In this document: in pieces, positions 44,690 through 52,740 of the stretch | Numbering within the stretch: the stretch's first letter is position 1 | How the letters are laid out: each line of letters opens with the position of its first letter | From: UBA12202 sp049595035 | GTDB lineage: Bacteria; Pseudomonadota; Alphaproteobacteria; Puniceispirillales; UBA1172 | Direction of reading: 5' to 3' | Length of the DNA stretch: 53,011 bases | Assembly: GCA_049595035.1 (NCBI GenBank) | Contig: JBMYKD010000014.1 | Coordinates: forward strand, 1-53,011 | The notes under the pieces: model-generated | What the model was told of the DNA's origin: nothing | Seen by the model: only the letters and a program-made list of their open reading frames with translations | Database searches by the model: none | Position numbers and translations under genes: made by a program

Positions 44690-44863
44690 GATCTGACGTT
44701 TTCTGACTGTACCATGATAATTTATATTACAATTATATAATTTATCATGCTTTGATAAAATGAACAGTCTGGTCACCTCATTATCTTGTGGGAATGGGTC
44801 ACTACAATGGCAATCTGTATGTGCAAAAGCCTTATCTTTGATCATGCTATCGATAAACATGGT
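44690..44863 (-). promoter_or_regulatory. AT-rich gap inside block B, possible internal promoter
   Basis: Between the lytic transglycosylase stop and the chosen start of the next gene lie 174 bases, against 4 to 90 elsewhere in the block. The stretch near 44710-44750 is strongly AT-rich. The frame is open, so an N-terminal extension of the downstream protein is the alternative. Confidence 0.3.
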
Positions 44864-45664
44864 TCAGGAATTCTCCCTGATCCATTGTTTCACGCGGGCG
44901 CGGTTTTTTTGCATTTTTGTAACAAGGTTCTGACTATAAGAATGATGCGAAGACCTGAACGTCATTACTGGCTGATTATCTTTATGTGAAAGCCAGTAAT
45001 TGATGTCCCTGATTTCCCTTTGCCAGTGATAATGTCCATTCCATTGATGCGGTGATGGGATCGTATTTCTATTCTGGGATGATGTGGTCGCTGGCATCAT
45101 CACGAATTGCGGTGATGTTTTTTCCGGATCATCTATCATGTCAGGCCATATCTCTTGATAATGCCGGGCACGATTTAACACTTTCATCACATATCCCCTG
45201 GTGCTGGGAATAATGCTTGGCGGCTGAGTATGGGTCACACGGGAGCCGCCATTATAATGCGATAGTGCCAGATCATATCGCCCGTCATATCGCAAAATCA
45301 GATCATCCAGAAACCGGATGCCAAGCTGGATATTAAGCCGGGGTTGATAAAGACGCTGTGGATCAACGGAAAACACGCCTCTCGCGGTTGCCGGCATGAT
45401 CTGCATGACCCCGATAGCACCTTTGTGGCTGACAACATGGGGGCGGAAACTGGATTCTGTTTCTGCAACAGCTAAAGCCAGACTTGGTGATACATATCTT
45501 GATTTCAGGGCTTCCTGAATGATCATGATTTTAATCTGATCGCTATGATCATAACCTGACGCAGATGCTTGTGGTGCGGATAAAAACAGACTCATCATTA
45601 TGCCTATCAGGGCAATAATCTGATGCAAACGGTAAAGGGGATGAAAGGGATAGGATATCGGCAT
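44864..45664 (-). CDS. Exported lytic transglycosylase (SLT/family 1)
   Basis: A 266-residue protein with signal peptide (about 1-36) and a soluble lytic transglycosylase domain (about 45-165). The catalytic glutamate is E70 in 'AVAETESSF'; 'GAIGVMQIMPATARGV', 'NIQLGIRFLDDLILRYDG' and 'ALSHYNGGSRV' complete the motifs. It cuts the peptidoglycan glycan strand, as in enzymes that open the wall for secretion systems or flagella. The tail (about 190-266) is basic. The ATG at 45664 follows AAAGGAA. It lies four bases after the ExbD-like gene, so the two are coupled. Confidence 0.85.
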   Translation of the reverse strand: MPISYPFHPLYRLHQIIALIGIMMSLFLSAPQASASGYDHSDQIKIMIIQEALKSRYVSPSLALAVAETESSFRPHVVSHKGAIGVMQIMPATARGVFSVDPQRLYQPRLNIQLGIRFLDDLILRYDGRYDLALSHYNGGSRVTHTQPPSIIPSTRGYVMKVLNRARHYQEIWPDMIDDPEKTSPQFVMMPATTSSQNRNTIPSPHQWNGHYHWQREIRDINYWLSHKDNQPVMTFRSSHHSYSQNLVTKMQKNRARVKQWIRENS

Positions 45665-45668
45665 GAGA

Positions 45669-46064
45669 TTATTTCCTTTTAGCACTTATGGCAGCATCCA
45701 GATCAGCGGGAAGGGCTGATATCTGTATATTAAGGGTTTGGTAGGATTGCTTGAATGCCATGACGTCTGACATGGCAATACTATCCTGAACAGCCAGAAG
45801 AACAGGTTTGGTCAGGTCAAGATCATCAGGGGTGATCATCACCAGATTTTCATCAAAATATCCATCTGGATGAAAAAACAGGATTTGCGGGTCTGGCACG
45901 TCTTCTGCTTCTTGTTCGGAAGTGGAAGCGATATCCAGATGATCCGGTGCTGCGGCTTCAGGCTGATGAACAATGGCAAAAAGCATTAATACCATCAGGC
46001 TGAAAAATGCCATCGCAAGGGCAAAAGCAACTTCTGCTAGAGGGTTGGCATCATCTGATATCAT
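45669..46064 (-). CDS. ExbD/MotB-like single-span membrane protein
   Basis: A 131-residue protein with one N-terminal helix (about 9-32) preceded by 'MISDDANPLAEVA', then a periplasmic domain (about 40-131). ExbD, TolR and MotB share this plan, with a protonatable acid near the start of the helix; E11 is the candidate here (aspartate in the classical proteins). The C-terminal half ('EDVPDPQILFFHPDGYFDE', 'LLAVQDSIAMSDVMAFKQSY') looks like the ExbD/TolR periplasmic fold. No peptidoglycan-binding OmpA domain is present. GGAG precedes the ATG. Confidence 0.55.
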   Translation of the reverse strand: MISDDANPLAEVAFALAMAFFSLMVLMLFAIVHQPEAAAPDHLDIASTSEQEAEDVPDPQILFFHPDGYFDENLVMITPDDLDLTKPVLLAVQDSIAMSDVMAFKQSYQTLNIQISALPADLDAAISAKRK

Positions 46065-46155
46065 CTATCACTCCATGTAACAAAAACGGTTATCGTTATA
46101 TGTTAAATGGGAAAATTTGACCGATTTTATCCAGAATGTGGCGTGCTTTATCAGA

Positions 46156-47058
46156 TTAATTGAATTTGAGCGTGTTGCCTGTGCTACCGCGGCTTTCTAA
46201 GCTGTCATAGCGTTTAACGCTGATAAAACCGGATTTAACCTGAAGCGCAACATCGGTATCGGGATCAATGCCAATTTCCATCAGGCTGACGCGTAACCAT
46301 TCATTCAGTTTTTGCGCAGTGACGGTGGTATGATAAGAAAACCGAAGCCGAGGGGAACGGGATTCTGTTTGTGTGATAGCTATAAATCCGGGAAATTCAT
46401 GTTCCATTAAATCGATCAGCTCAAGCATTTCATCATTATTCAGATCAATCATTTCCACTTTAAATATCTGGATAGGTGTCCCATCACCATCCACTGATCT
46501 ATCAGATGATCCGGTTGGCCGTTTTAAAACCTGAACAATATTGCTGGCCAGGCTATCTGCCTGTGCTTCTAATTCTGGCAATAGCAATCCATCAAGACAA
46601 TTCTGATTACAGTTTTCTGGAATAAGGATGGTCTGACTGGGTTCAACCCAGCTGGATACAAAACCATTGCTAGTGGTATAGATATGCGCTGCTAGCCGCA
46701 TAGACAGGCTCCGCATTTCTGGGTTCATCCATTCATCATATTCAATGAAAATAATAAACCCATTGCCGATTGTTGCCCTGATAGCATCAGATTTTGCAAG
46801 AATAGATTGACGTTTAGCTTGTGTTGTTATGCCTATTCTATTCATAACAGTGCTGGTATCCTTGATCATATATCCCGCCTTGCTTAATCGTGATGCCATC
46901 ACATCTGTGGCTTTCTGGTTCATCCATGACAGTGATGCTGATTGATCCGGAAACAGAATAACCGTATTTGCGTGTGCTGAATGGCTGATAGCCGACCATG
47001 CAGCCATGACCATGAAAGTTAGGGTGAATATGGATTTAGGCAGTGAAGGAAAAGACAT
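46156..47058 (-). CDS. Exported protein of paired family (copy 2), envelope block B
   Basis: A 300-residue exported protein: signal peptide (about 1-30, ending 'SHSAHA') then an alpha/beta domain starting 'NTVILFPDQSASLSWMN'. Its C-terminal 90 residues resemble those of the preceding gene: 'EHEFPGFIAI...' with '[RK]xW[LI]' and '[EV]xG[MI]D' patterns. Two Cys in 'PENCNQNCLDG' are close together. The N-terminal half recalls the CsgG-like fold of envelope factors, but I am not sure. AAGGGA precedes the ATG. Confidence 0.6.
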   Translation of the reverse strand: MSFPSLPKSIFTLTFMVMAAWSAISHSAHANTVILFPDQSASLSWMNQKATDVMASRLSKAGYMIKDTSTVMNRIGITTQAKRQSILAKSDAIRATIGNGFIIFIEYDEWMNPEMRSLSMRLAAHIYTTSNGFVSSWVEPSQTILIPENCNQNCLDGLLLPELEAQADSLASNIVQVLKRPTGSSDRSVDGDGTPIQIFKVEMIDLNNDEMLELIDLMEHEFPGFIAITQTESRSPRLRFSYHTTVTAQKLNEWLRVSLMEIGIDPDTDVALQVKSGFISVKRYDSLESRGSTGNTLKFN

Positions 47059-47069
47059 GATAGATCCCT

Positions 47070-47891
47070 TTATGAACCACATTGTAACCAGAATGCTCTA
47101 ACAGCGTCCGGTTTTTTTATTCTGATGGTCTGATTGTTCACATAAATATGATAATCGGTGCGGATATCCATACCTGTTTCTACCATCATCAGCTGTATCC
47201 ATTTGCGGATACGCTGTGATTGTGCGGTGGTATTTAACTGATAGATGGCATAGTTATGATTAGGGGCTTTTTCCAGATCAATATTGATCACGCCGGGAAA
47301 TTCATTTTCAATGATCCCGATAGCCGATTCCTGTTCACATCCGTCAAAACCTTCAAAAGCTAGGCGCAAGATCTGTGCTTTGCCGCCCCAAGGCTTCAGA
47401 TCGGAAAGATGGGTTTGATATCCGGCCTGATCAAGACGTTTTTCCAGACTGCGGGCTAACGCGGCGGCGGCAGCGGCAATGCTGTCGGAATTTTCATCCA
47501 GAAGGGGCAGGGTCGTTGACTGGGCAATCATATCACCGGTTTTGATATCAATCGCTTTCAGAAAAGGATCGGGATAGGGAGATTGATTTTTGATCAGCCC
47601 TAGTTCAACCAAAATAAGCCTGTCTGATGAGTTTTCAACGAAAGGCTTGGCCATTTTGATCATGTCTAGCATGCTGGCATCATCAAATGACTGCCCCAGT
47701 TCGGATTCTATGAAATGCCGGCTTTTAACACTAACACCGATATCAAGTAATGCCCCACGGAATTCATGATGAAGGCGCTGAACAGATGCGTCATCAGGGC
47801 TTGCGGGGGCCACTAATATACTGTCTAACGCATAAGCATGGCTAAGGCTAAAAAATATACTCCCAATTAATCCCAACATAAACGTCTTCAT
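47070..47891 (-). CDS. Exported protein of paired family (copy 1), envelope block B
   Basis: A 273-residue exported protein with signal peptide (about 1-21, 'SLSHAYA') followed by 'LDSILVAPASPDDASVQRLH', an alpha/beta domain, and a C-terminal domain ('ENEFPGVINIDLEK', 'NTTAQSQRIRKWIQLMMVET') shared with the next gene. It is the first gene of leftward block B and starts 11 bases before its paralogue. AAAGGA precedes the ATG at 47891. The pairing suggests two related subunits of one ring or heterodimer. Confidence 0.6.
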   Translation of the reverse strand: MKTFMLGLIGSIFFSLSHAYALDSILVAPASPDDASVQRLHHEFRGALLDIGVSVKSRHFIESELGQSFDDASMLDMIKMAKPFVENSSDRLILVELGLIKNQSPYPDPFLKAIDIKTGDMIAQSTTLPLLDENSDSIAAAAAALARSLEKRLDQAGYQTHLSDLKPWGGKAQILRLAFEGFDGCEQESAIGIIENEFPGVINIDLEKAPNHNYAIYQLNTTAQSQRIRKWIQLMMVETGMDIRTDYHIYVNNQTIRIKKPDAVRAFWLQCGS

Positions 47892-48038
47892 TTTCAATCC
47901 TTTAGCTGCTGCTATATATTTAAGTTTAATACAGACAATTGAATTTTATTAGTATTTCCTAAATTAATATAAGAGATAATGAAATATTTTGAGCCAAAAT
48001 TGTCCATTACATTTATGAACCATCAAAATGAGGTAGTT
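47892..48038. promoter_or_regulatory. Divergent promoter region of envelope blocks B and C
   Basis: This 147-base AT-rich gap separates two oppositely transcribed envelope blocks. Leftward TTGTCT (47938-47933) and TATAGC sixteen bases on could be -35 and -10. Rightward TTGAAT at 47939 could be a -35. Neither is strong. No operator-like palindrome is evident. Confidence 0.35.
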
Positions 48039-49199
48039 ATGAAGCATATATTCCAATCACGTCTTTATATAGTCCTAACGGCTATGATGATGAGTTTATT
48101 CTATTCTGGTTCAGCTATGAGTGATGCCAGTTGTGGTAGTATTACCGAAGCATCTGCAGAAGTATCCATGGAATATGTGCCAAAGTTTCTATCATCCAAA
48201 CCACAGGATAAAGATGTTGATGCATTGCAGCAGATGGCCATTAAAGCGGCGTGGGAAGAATATGTTTCTGGTTGTATGAACCCTGGCCGATTGCAGCAAT
48301 ATCTGGCCAAAAAGGATATGATCATATCTGATATTGATGACTATGTTTCTGTTGTGGCTTTTGAACATGCCAAAAATAAAAATAAGAAAAACATTCTTGA
48401 TGGCAGGATTGTCATCCGCATAAAAACAAATCTGGTTGATGCTCTATTTGCACAGCAGTCTGGCACAGTTGGCGGGCGGGGTATTCGGATGATGTGGCTG
48501 TTTACCACAAGTCAGGTGACTGGCCAGCAGGATAGCACCTTACAGGCTTTTGATCCTGATATAGATACCCGAAATTCATCCAAGACCCTTAACACGCTTG
48601 ATAATACCTATCAGTCAGATGGCACCAATACGGTTGAAAGTACGCTTACCGAAAGCATGACACAATCCAAGTCATCCGGAAGCACAACAACCGGGGGCAA
48701 TATTTCCACGCTTGGCACAACCCAGATTGGTTTGAATGATAAAATTAACGCGGTATTCGGGGTTAGTATGAAACAGGGACTGACCAGAAATAACTTCCGT
48801 CCCACGCAATATGATTATGTGGCGGCCAGATGTGGTGGTGTTGATCCGCGTGAAATCGAAAGAGATATTGCCTTTAACGGCGTCATGTCTATGGAAAATC
48901 TGATATCTGTTGAAACGGCGGCAATGGATTGCCGGATGGAATTAATGGCCATTGGCACCATTGATATCGGGATACCAAAAAGTTCTACCGTCAATGGTTA
49001 TACGGTATCTGTATCTGTCACCGGTGAAATTATCGACTTGCGTGATGGTATGCCATTTACCATAGCGGCCTTTGGGCCTGTCCAGCATAATGATGGTGGT
49101 GCAGATGAAGCAACGGCTATCAGAAATGCCATTGCGAATGTGGGCACAAAAACAGCCGTTGAACTGGCTAATGTTCTTGATGCTAACGGGATACGTTAA
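48039..49199 (+). CDS. Exported FlgT/LPP20-like protein with Ser/Thr-rich linker, envelope block C
   Basis: A 386-residue exported protein: signal peptide (about 1-28), N-terminal domain (about 40-135) with 'ALQQMAIKAAWEEYVSG' like the repeated-alanine helix of FlgT-N and LPP20 proteins, a Ser/Thr/Gly-rich linker (about 178-232), and a C-terminal domain ending 'AIRNAIANVGTKTAVELANV', another such helix. The linker may be flexible or surface-exposed. The ATG at 48039 follows GAGG; codons upstream are not signal-like. Function unknown; envelope structural role inferred. Confidence 0.65.
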   Translation: MKHIFQSRLYIVLTAMMMSLFYSGSAMSDASCGSITEASAEVSMEYVPKFLSSKPQDKDVDALQQMAIKAAWEEYVSGCMNPGRLQQYLAKKDMIISDIDDYVSVVAFEHAKNKNKKNILDGRIVIRIKTNLVDALFAQQSGTVGGRGIRMMWLFTTSQVTGQQDSTLQAFDPDIDTRNSSKTLNTLDNTYQSDGTNTVESTLTESMTQSKSSGSTTTGGNISTLGTTQIGLNDKINAVFGVSMKQGLTRNNFRPTQYDYVAARCGGVDPREIERDIAFNGVMSMENLISVETAAMDCRMELMAIGTIDIGIPKSSTVNGYTVSVSVTGEIIDLRDGMPFTIAAFGPVQHNDGGADEATAIRNAIANVGTKTAVELANVLDANGIR

Positions 49200-49222
49200 A
49201 CGCTGTTTCCATAGAAGGATAA

Positions 49223-50542
49223 ATGATGTTGGGATATTGTCAGAATAGCATATTTAAAACCCTTGCCGCCATGCTTCGCCGCCGGTTACGGATGTATGGG
49301 CGTATGGGTGTGATAGCGGGCATGATTATGGCTGTCATGACCGCAATTATTCCACCTGCCATGGCAAATATTAAACTGGTTGAAGTTAAGGTAGAAGGTA
49401 TTGGTTCCACCCAGCGTGATGCTATTCTTGATGGACTGAAAATAGCTATTGGTCAAATTAACGGGATGGATATTTCATCGCAAACGATATCCAGACTGGC
49501 TACTAAGGTTACTGATTCCGATCAATATACCAGCTTCACTTCCTCAACGGAGTTTGTAGAAGATATTGCCACCGCAACTTCCGGTCAGGTGGATAGTTTT
49601 GATATTATTTCATCCCGTATTCGTCCGGATTTTAACAATGCTGTTGAAGTGGTGTTACAGGTCAGGGTAGCCAAATATGTAGTTTCTAAACAGCTTAACC
49701 GTCTTCGTATGTCTGTTTATGATCCCTATCTTGATCAGGCAATAGCATCAAACCCTGATGCTATCCGTTTTGCGCGATCTCTTCGCCGGAACGTTGAGGA
49801 TTATCTTACCCAGACTCGCCGCTTTGCCATGCTTGACCGGCAAATGCTGTCAGATACGCAGAATGAACTTAACCTTATTGCTGGTGGCGGTATGGCAACG
49901 CCTGAACTGGCGCGGTTAGGCCAGCGTGTCGGCAGTGATTATCTGGTTATCATGACGGTTCATAAATATGGCAGAATAGTAAATGATCGCCAGTTGCTGG
50001 GGACGACGACCATCAAGCGTGAGGTTAGTGATATCGCCGAGGTATCTGTTCGCATTATTGATGTCGCTACGTCACAGATCAAATATGCTAAAAGCCAGAT
50101 GTTTCGGGTTGATCCGGCAAAAACGGCATTGGATACCCATGCATCCTTTCATTTAGGGCAATTCATCAGTAACGCTATCTATCCGGCAAAAGTTGTCGAT
50201 ATTGACGGGTCTATTTTAACCATCGGGCAGGGAGGTGATACTATTCTGCAGGGAGAAGAATATCACATTGTGCTTCAGGGTGAACGGCTGGCCGATCCTT
50301 ATACCAAAGAAAGCATTGGCCGCAAGGAAACCATCATCGGTGTGGCGCGTATAACCCGTGTTCAATCCAAACAATCAACGGCTGAAATCATATCGATAGA
50401 TATGGGGATCACGCCGGATACCCCTTTATTAATTCGGCCTATCTATCCTGACCCATTGGCTGAAGCAGCCAATGCCACCCAGAATATGAATGATGCCAAG
50501 GCCAAAATTCAGGATCAGAAAAATAATTTCTTTGAGGAGTAA
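49223..50542 (+). CDS. FlgT/CsgG-like envelope protein
   Basis: A 439-residue protein with a signal peptide (about 1-49, cleavage after 'PPAMA'). The FlgT-N-like part ('EGIGSTQRDAILDGLKIAIG') is followed by a CsgG-like domain ('ELARLGQRVGSDYLVIMTVH') and a C-terminal beta domain ('GDTILQGEEYHIVLQGERL', 'IGRKETIIGVARI') that closely resembles the C-terminal domain of FlgT. In Vibrio FlgT builds the H-ring at the outer membrane around the flagellar motor. No lipobox is present. GAAGGA precedes the ATG. This is the clearest structural link of the block to motor-type rings. Confidence 0.75.
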   Translation: MMLGYCQNSIFKTLAAMLRRRLRMYGRMGVIAGMIMAVMTAIIPPAMANIKLVEVKVEGIGSTQRDAILDGLKIAIGQINGMDISSQTISRLATKVTDSDQYTSFTSSTEFVEDIATATSGQVDSFDIISSRIRPDFNNAVEVVLQVRVAKYVVSKQLNRLRMSVYDPYLDQAIASNPDAIRFARSLRRNVEDYLTQTRRFAMLDRQMLSDTQNELNLIAGGGMATPELARLGQRVGSDYLVIMTVHKYGRIVNDRQLLGTTTIKREVSDIAEVSVRIIDVATSQIKYAKSQMFRVDPAKTALDTHASFHLGQFISNAIYPAKVVDIDGSILTIGQGGDTILQGEEYHIVLQGERLADPYTKESIGRKETIIGVARITRVQSKQSTAEIISIDMGITPDTPLLIRPIYPDPLAEAANATQNMNDAKAKIQDQKNNFFEE

Positions 50543-50546
50543 AAAT

Positions 50547-51875
50547 ATGTCTAGTAAAGCCTTTCGTTATTTTCTATCAGCCTGTCTGGTGCCAATGAGT
50601 ATCGGCATCATGCCGGTACAGGCACAATCGCTGGACCTGAATGATTTTATTGCCCCTGTACAAGGTGGAGATAAGAAAGTGCGTGGCGCAGTTGTAGAAG
50701 GCGATACAATCCATGCTGATACCATGCAGGACGGCATGAATTATGCCAATGATATGATGGAAGATGATACCGGAATAAGGGTTGTTTCTACCAAAACCGG
50801 TCTGGGTACTATTTCCCGTGCCAGCGCATTTTACACTGTTTTCGAAAACCCGAACGCCACATTACTATCTAAACGCGCCGCTTATGCCGAAGCGTATATG
50901 GTCGCTAAAAAACAGCTGGTTGGTTATATGAAGCCCTTGCAAAATACATGCAGCAATGTTCTGGAAACGGAATTGGTGGCTATTGATAGTGGTGTTGAAG
51001 GGGCAGCAAATACAAACAGAAGCTTTAATGAGGTCTGTAAAGAGGCGGTTTCAGGTATGCTTGCCGCCTATGTCGTCTATGATGTTAGTGATAATGTTGA
51101 TGAAGCTGAGATATCCATATCCATTGCCACAAGCACAAAGACAAGAAACGCTTTTTTGCGATTAAACCCGGCCGTGATCCAGTCTGATGATCCAAACGCG
51201 GCCTTTTCGCATGTGATGAATGAAATTACCAGCTATGCGACACCGCCAATGGGCGCAAAGCTAATCACCCATCCCAAGACAGGTGAACAGATAGTCATTG
51301 GTTATGGCAGTTCTATTATCCGCACCAATAAAAACGCTACCGTGGCTAAACAGCTGAAAAAATTGTCGCGTAATCAATCCGCAACGCGTGCCCGCAATGC
51401 GTTAATTGCCTTTTTGCGCGGGGATAGCGTCTATTGGGAAGGCGGGTTTGATGAAAACCAGATAGAACAGGTTGAACAATTTACTATTCCGGTTGATGAT
51501 CAGGGTAATATAGGTGACCCGGAAATATATAATCAGGAACGTGAACGTTTTCTAAATACGATTAGCATGAATGATAATTATGAATCCATCGCCGGTGGTC
51601 AACTTCCCGAAGGGGTTCAGACAAAGGGATTTGAATCTGCTGACGGGCACTGGTATTTTTCCATCGCTGTCTATTCCCAGTCTGCACAGGCCGTAGCACA
51701 GGGCACGGCGATAGAAAATGATAACGCTATCAATGCGATTGACAAAACGCCGTCTGTTTCCACCATCACGCAACCGAGCAATAGCTCAACAATGGCCATT
51801 GATGGCGGCGTGTCCGAGGACGGCTATAATCCGGAAGGCCCAAGTGGTCAGGTATCTGATAGCAACGATTTCTAA
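50547..51875 (+). CDS. Exported protein of unknown function (DUF6844-like), envelope block C
   Basis: A 442-residue exported protein: signal peptide (about 1-27, 'PVQAQS'), then 'ISRASAFYTVFENPNATLLS' and 'KRAAYAEAYMVAKKQLVGYM', again like the repeated-alanine helix of LPP20/FlgT-N proteins. A resemblance to DUF6844 is a memory, not a proven match. The C-terminal tail (about 375-442) is disordered and Ser/Asn-rich. GAGGAG precedes the ATG at 50547, four bases after the FlgT-like stop. Confidence 0.6.
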   Translation: MSSKAFRYFLSACLVPMSIGIMPVQAQSLDLNDFIAPVQGGDKKVRGAVVEGDTIHADTMQDGMNYANDMMEDDTGIRVVSTKTGLGTISRASAFYTVFENPNATLLSKRAAYAEAYMVAKKQLVGYMKPLQNTCSNVLETELVAIDSGVEGAANTNRSFNEVCKEAVSGMLAAYVVYDVSDNVDEAEISISIATSTKTRNAFLRLNPAVIQSDDPNAAFSHVMNEITSYATPPMGAKLITHPKTGEQIVIGYGSSIIRTNKNATVAKQLKKLSRNQSATRARNALIAFLRGDSVYWEGGFDENQIEQVEQFTIPVDDQGNIGDPEIYNQERERFLNTISMNDNYESIAGGQLPEGVQTKGFESADGHWYFSIAVYSQSAQAVAQGTAIENDNAINAIDKTPSVSTITQPSNSSTMAIDGGVSEDGYNPEGPSGQVSDSNDF

Positions 51876-51877
51876 TC

Positions 51878-52666
51878 ATGTTCCGATGGATTAATGTGAC
51901 TGTTCTGGCTGTTATGATGCTAATAGCCAGACCGGTTACTGCTAATGAAAGCCAAGCGGCACAAGCCGTTATGAAAAATCTGATTGCTGATAATGATATG
52001 CTGGCCACATTATTTGCTGACCAGAATATTGAACCTATTGGCAATGATAAGGCTTATGTATTTAGCGAAAGGGATACGGTTCGCTATGTCGTTTTAGTGG
52101 CGGCATTAAAATCAAATATTGATATGACCCTGATAGCAGAACCATTATGTCGTTCCCGTCTGATGACGCCTGAAGCGATGCAGATCAGGCAAAAGATTTA
52201 CGAAAAAACCAGCGATAGCCGTCTGATTGATACCATACTTCATATCTGGCAGAATAGCGGTCAGATCAGTCATGTGAACATGAACACCCAGATATTACCT
52301 GATGAAAGCATGGTGGTAAGCATCTGCAAAGCCAAAGCCAGTAATATTCAGGTGAATGTAACGAATATTGATGATCAGCTTTTGCAGCAGGCGGAAATCA
52401 TGATTGCCCGTCAGCTATATGAATATGCCGCTTATGATGCACTTATAAAGCGAATGCAGACGGGACCAGAATATCTGGGAGATGCAGAAACAAAAGCATT
52501 TCATGGTCTGGCTCTGCTGAAAATGGCAGAATACGAAGCGGCTTTTCGTCTGGATGAGGAATTTGATAACGCAATGCTGTCTGATCCTTGGCTGAAAGCG
52601 GAATATGAATCGGTGTTTGCCAAGGCCATAGACGCCTATTTTACGCTCTCACTTGAAAAAAATTAA
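51878..52666 (+). CDS. Exported 262-residue protein of unknown function, envelope block C
   Basis: A signal peptide (about 1-22, 'ARPVTA' before 'NESQAAQAVMKNL') precedes a mainly helical protein whose C-terminal half ('QLYEYAAYDALIKRM', 'ETKAFHGLALLKMAEYEAAF') looks like TPR-type repeats. No family recognised. It starts two bases after the preceding stop with no clear ribosome site, so translation is probably coupled. Confidence 0.6.
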   Translation: MFRWINVTVLAVMMLIARPVTANESQAAQAVMKNLIADNDMLATLFADQNIEPIGNDKAYVFSERDTVRYVVLVAALKSNIDMTLIAEPLCRSRLMTPEAMQIRQKIYEKTSDSRLIDTILHIWQNSGQISHVNMNTQILPDESMVVSICKAKASNIQVNVTNIDDQLLQQAEIMIARQLYEYAAYDALIKRMQTGPEYLGDAETKAFHGLALLKMAEYEAAFRLDEEFDNAMLSDPWLKAEYESVFAKAIDAYFTLSLEKN

Positions 52667-52740
52667 TGACTTCATTTGAGTTGAAAAAAAATAATTAGCA
52701 TTATTTTTATACTTAATAGCAGTTTTGAGGATTTTTTTAA

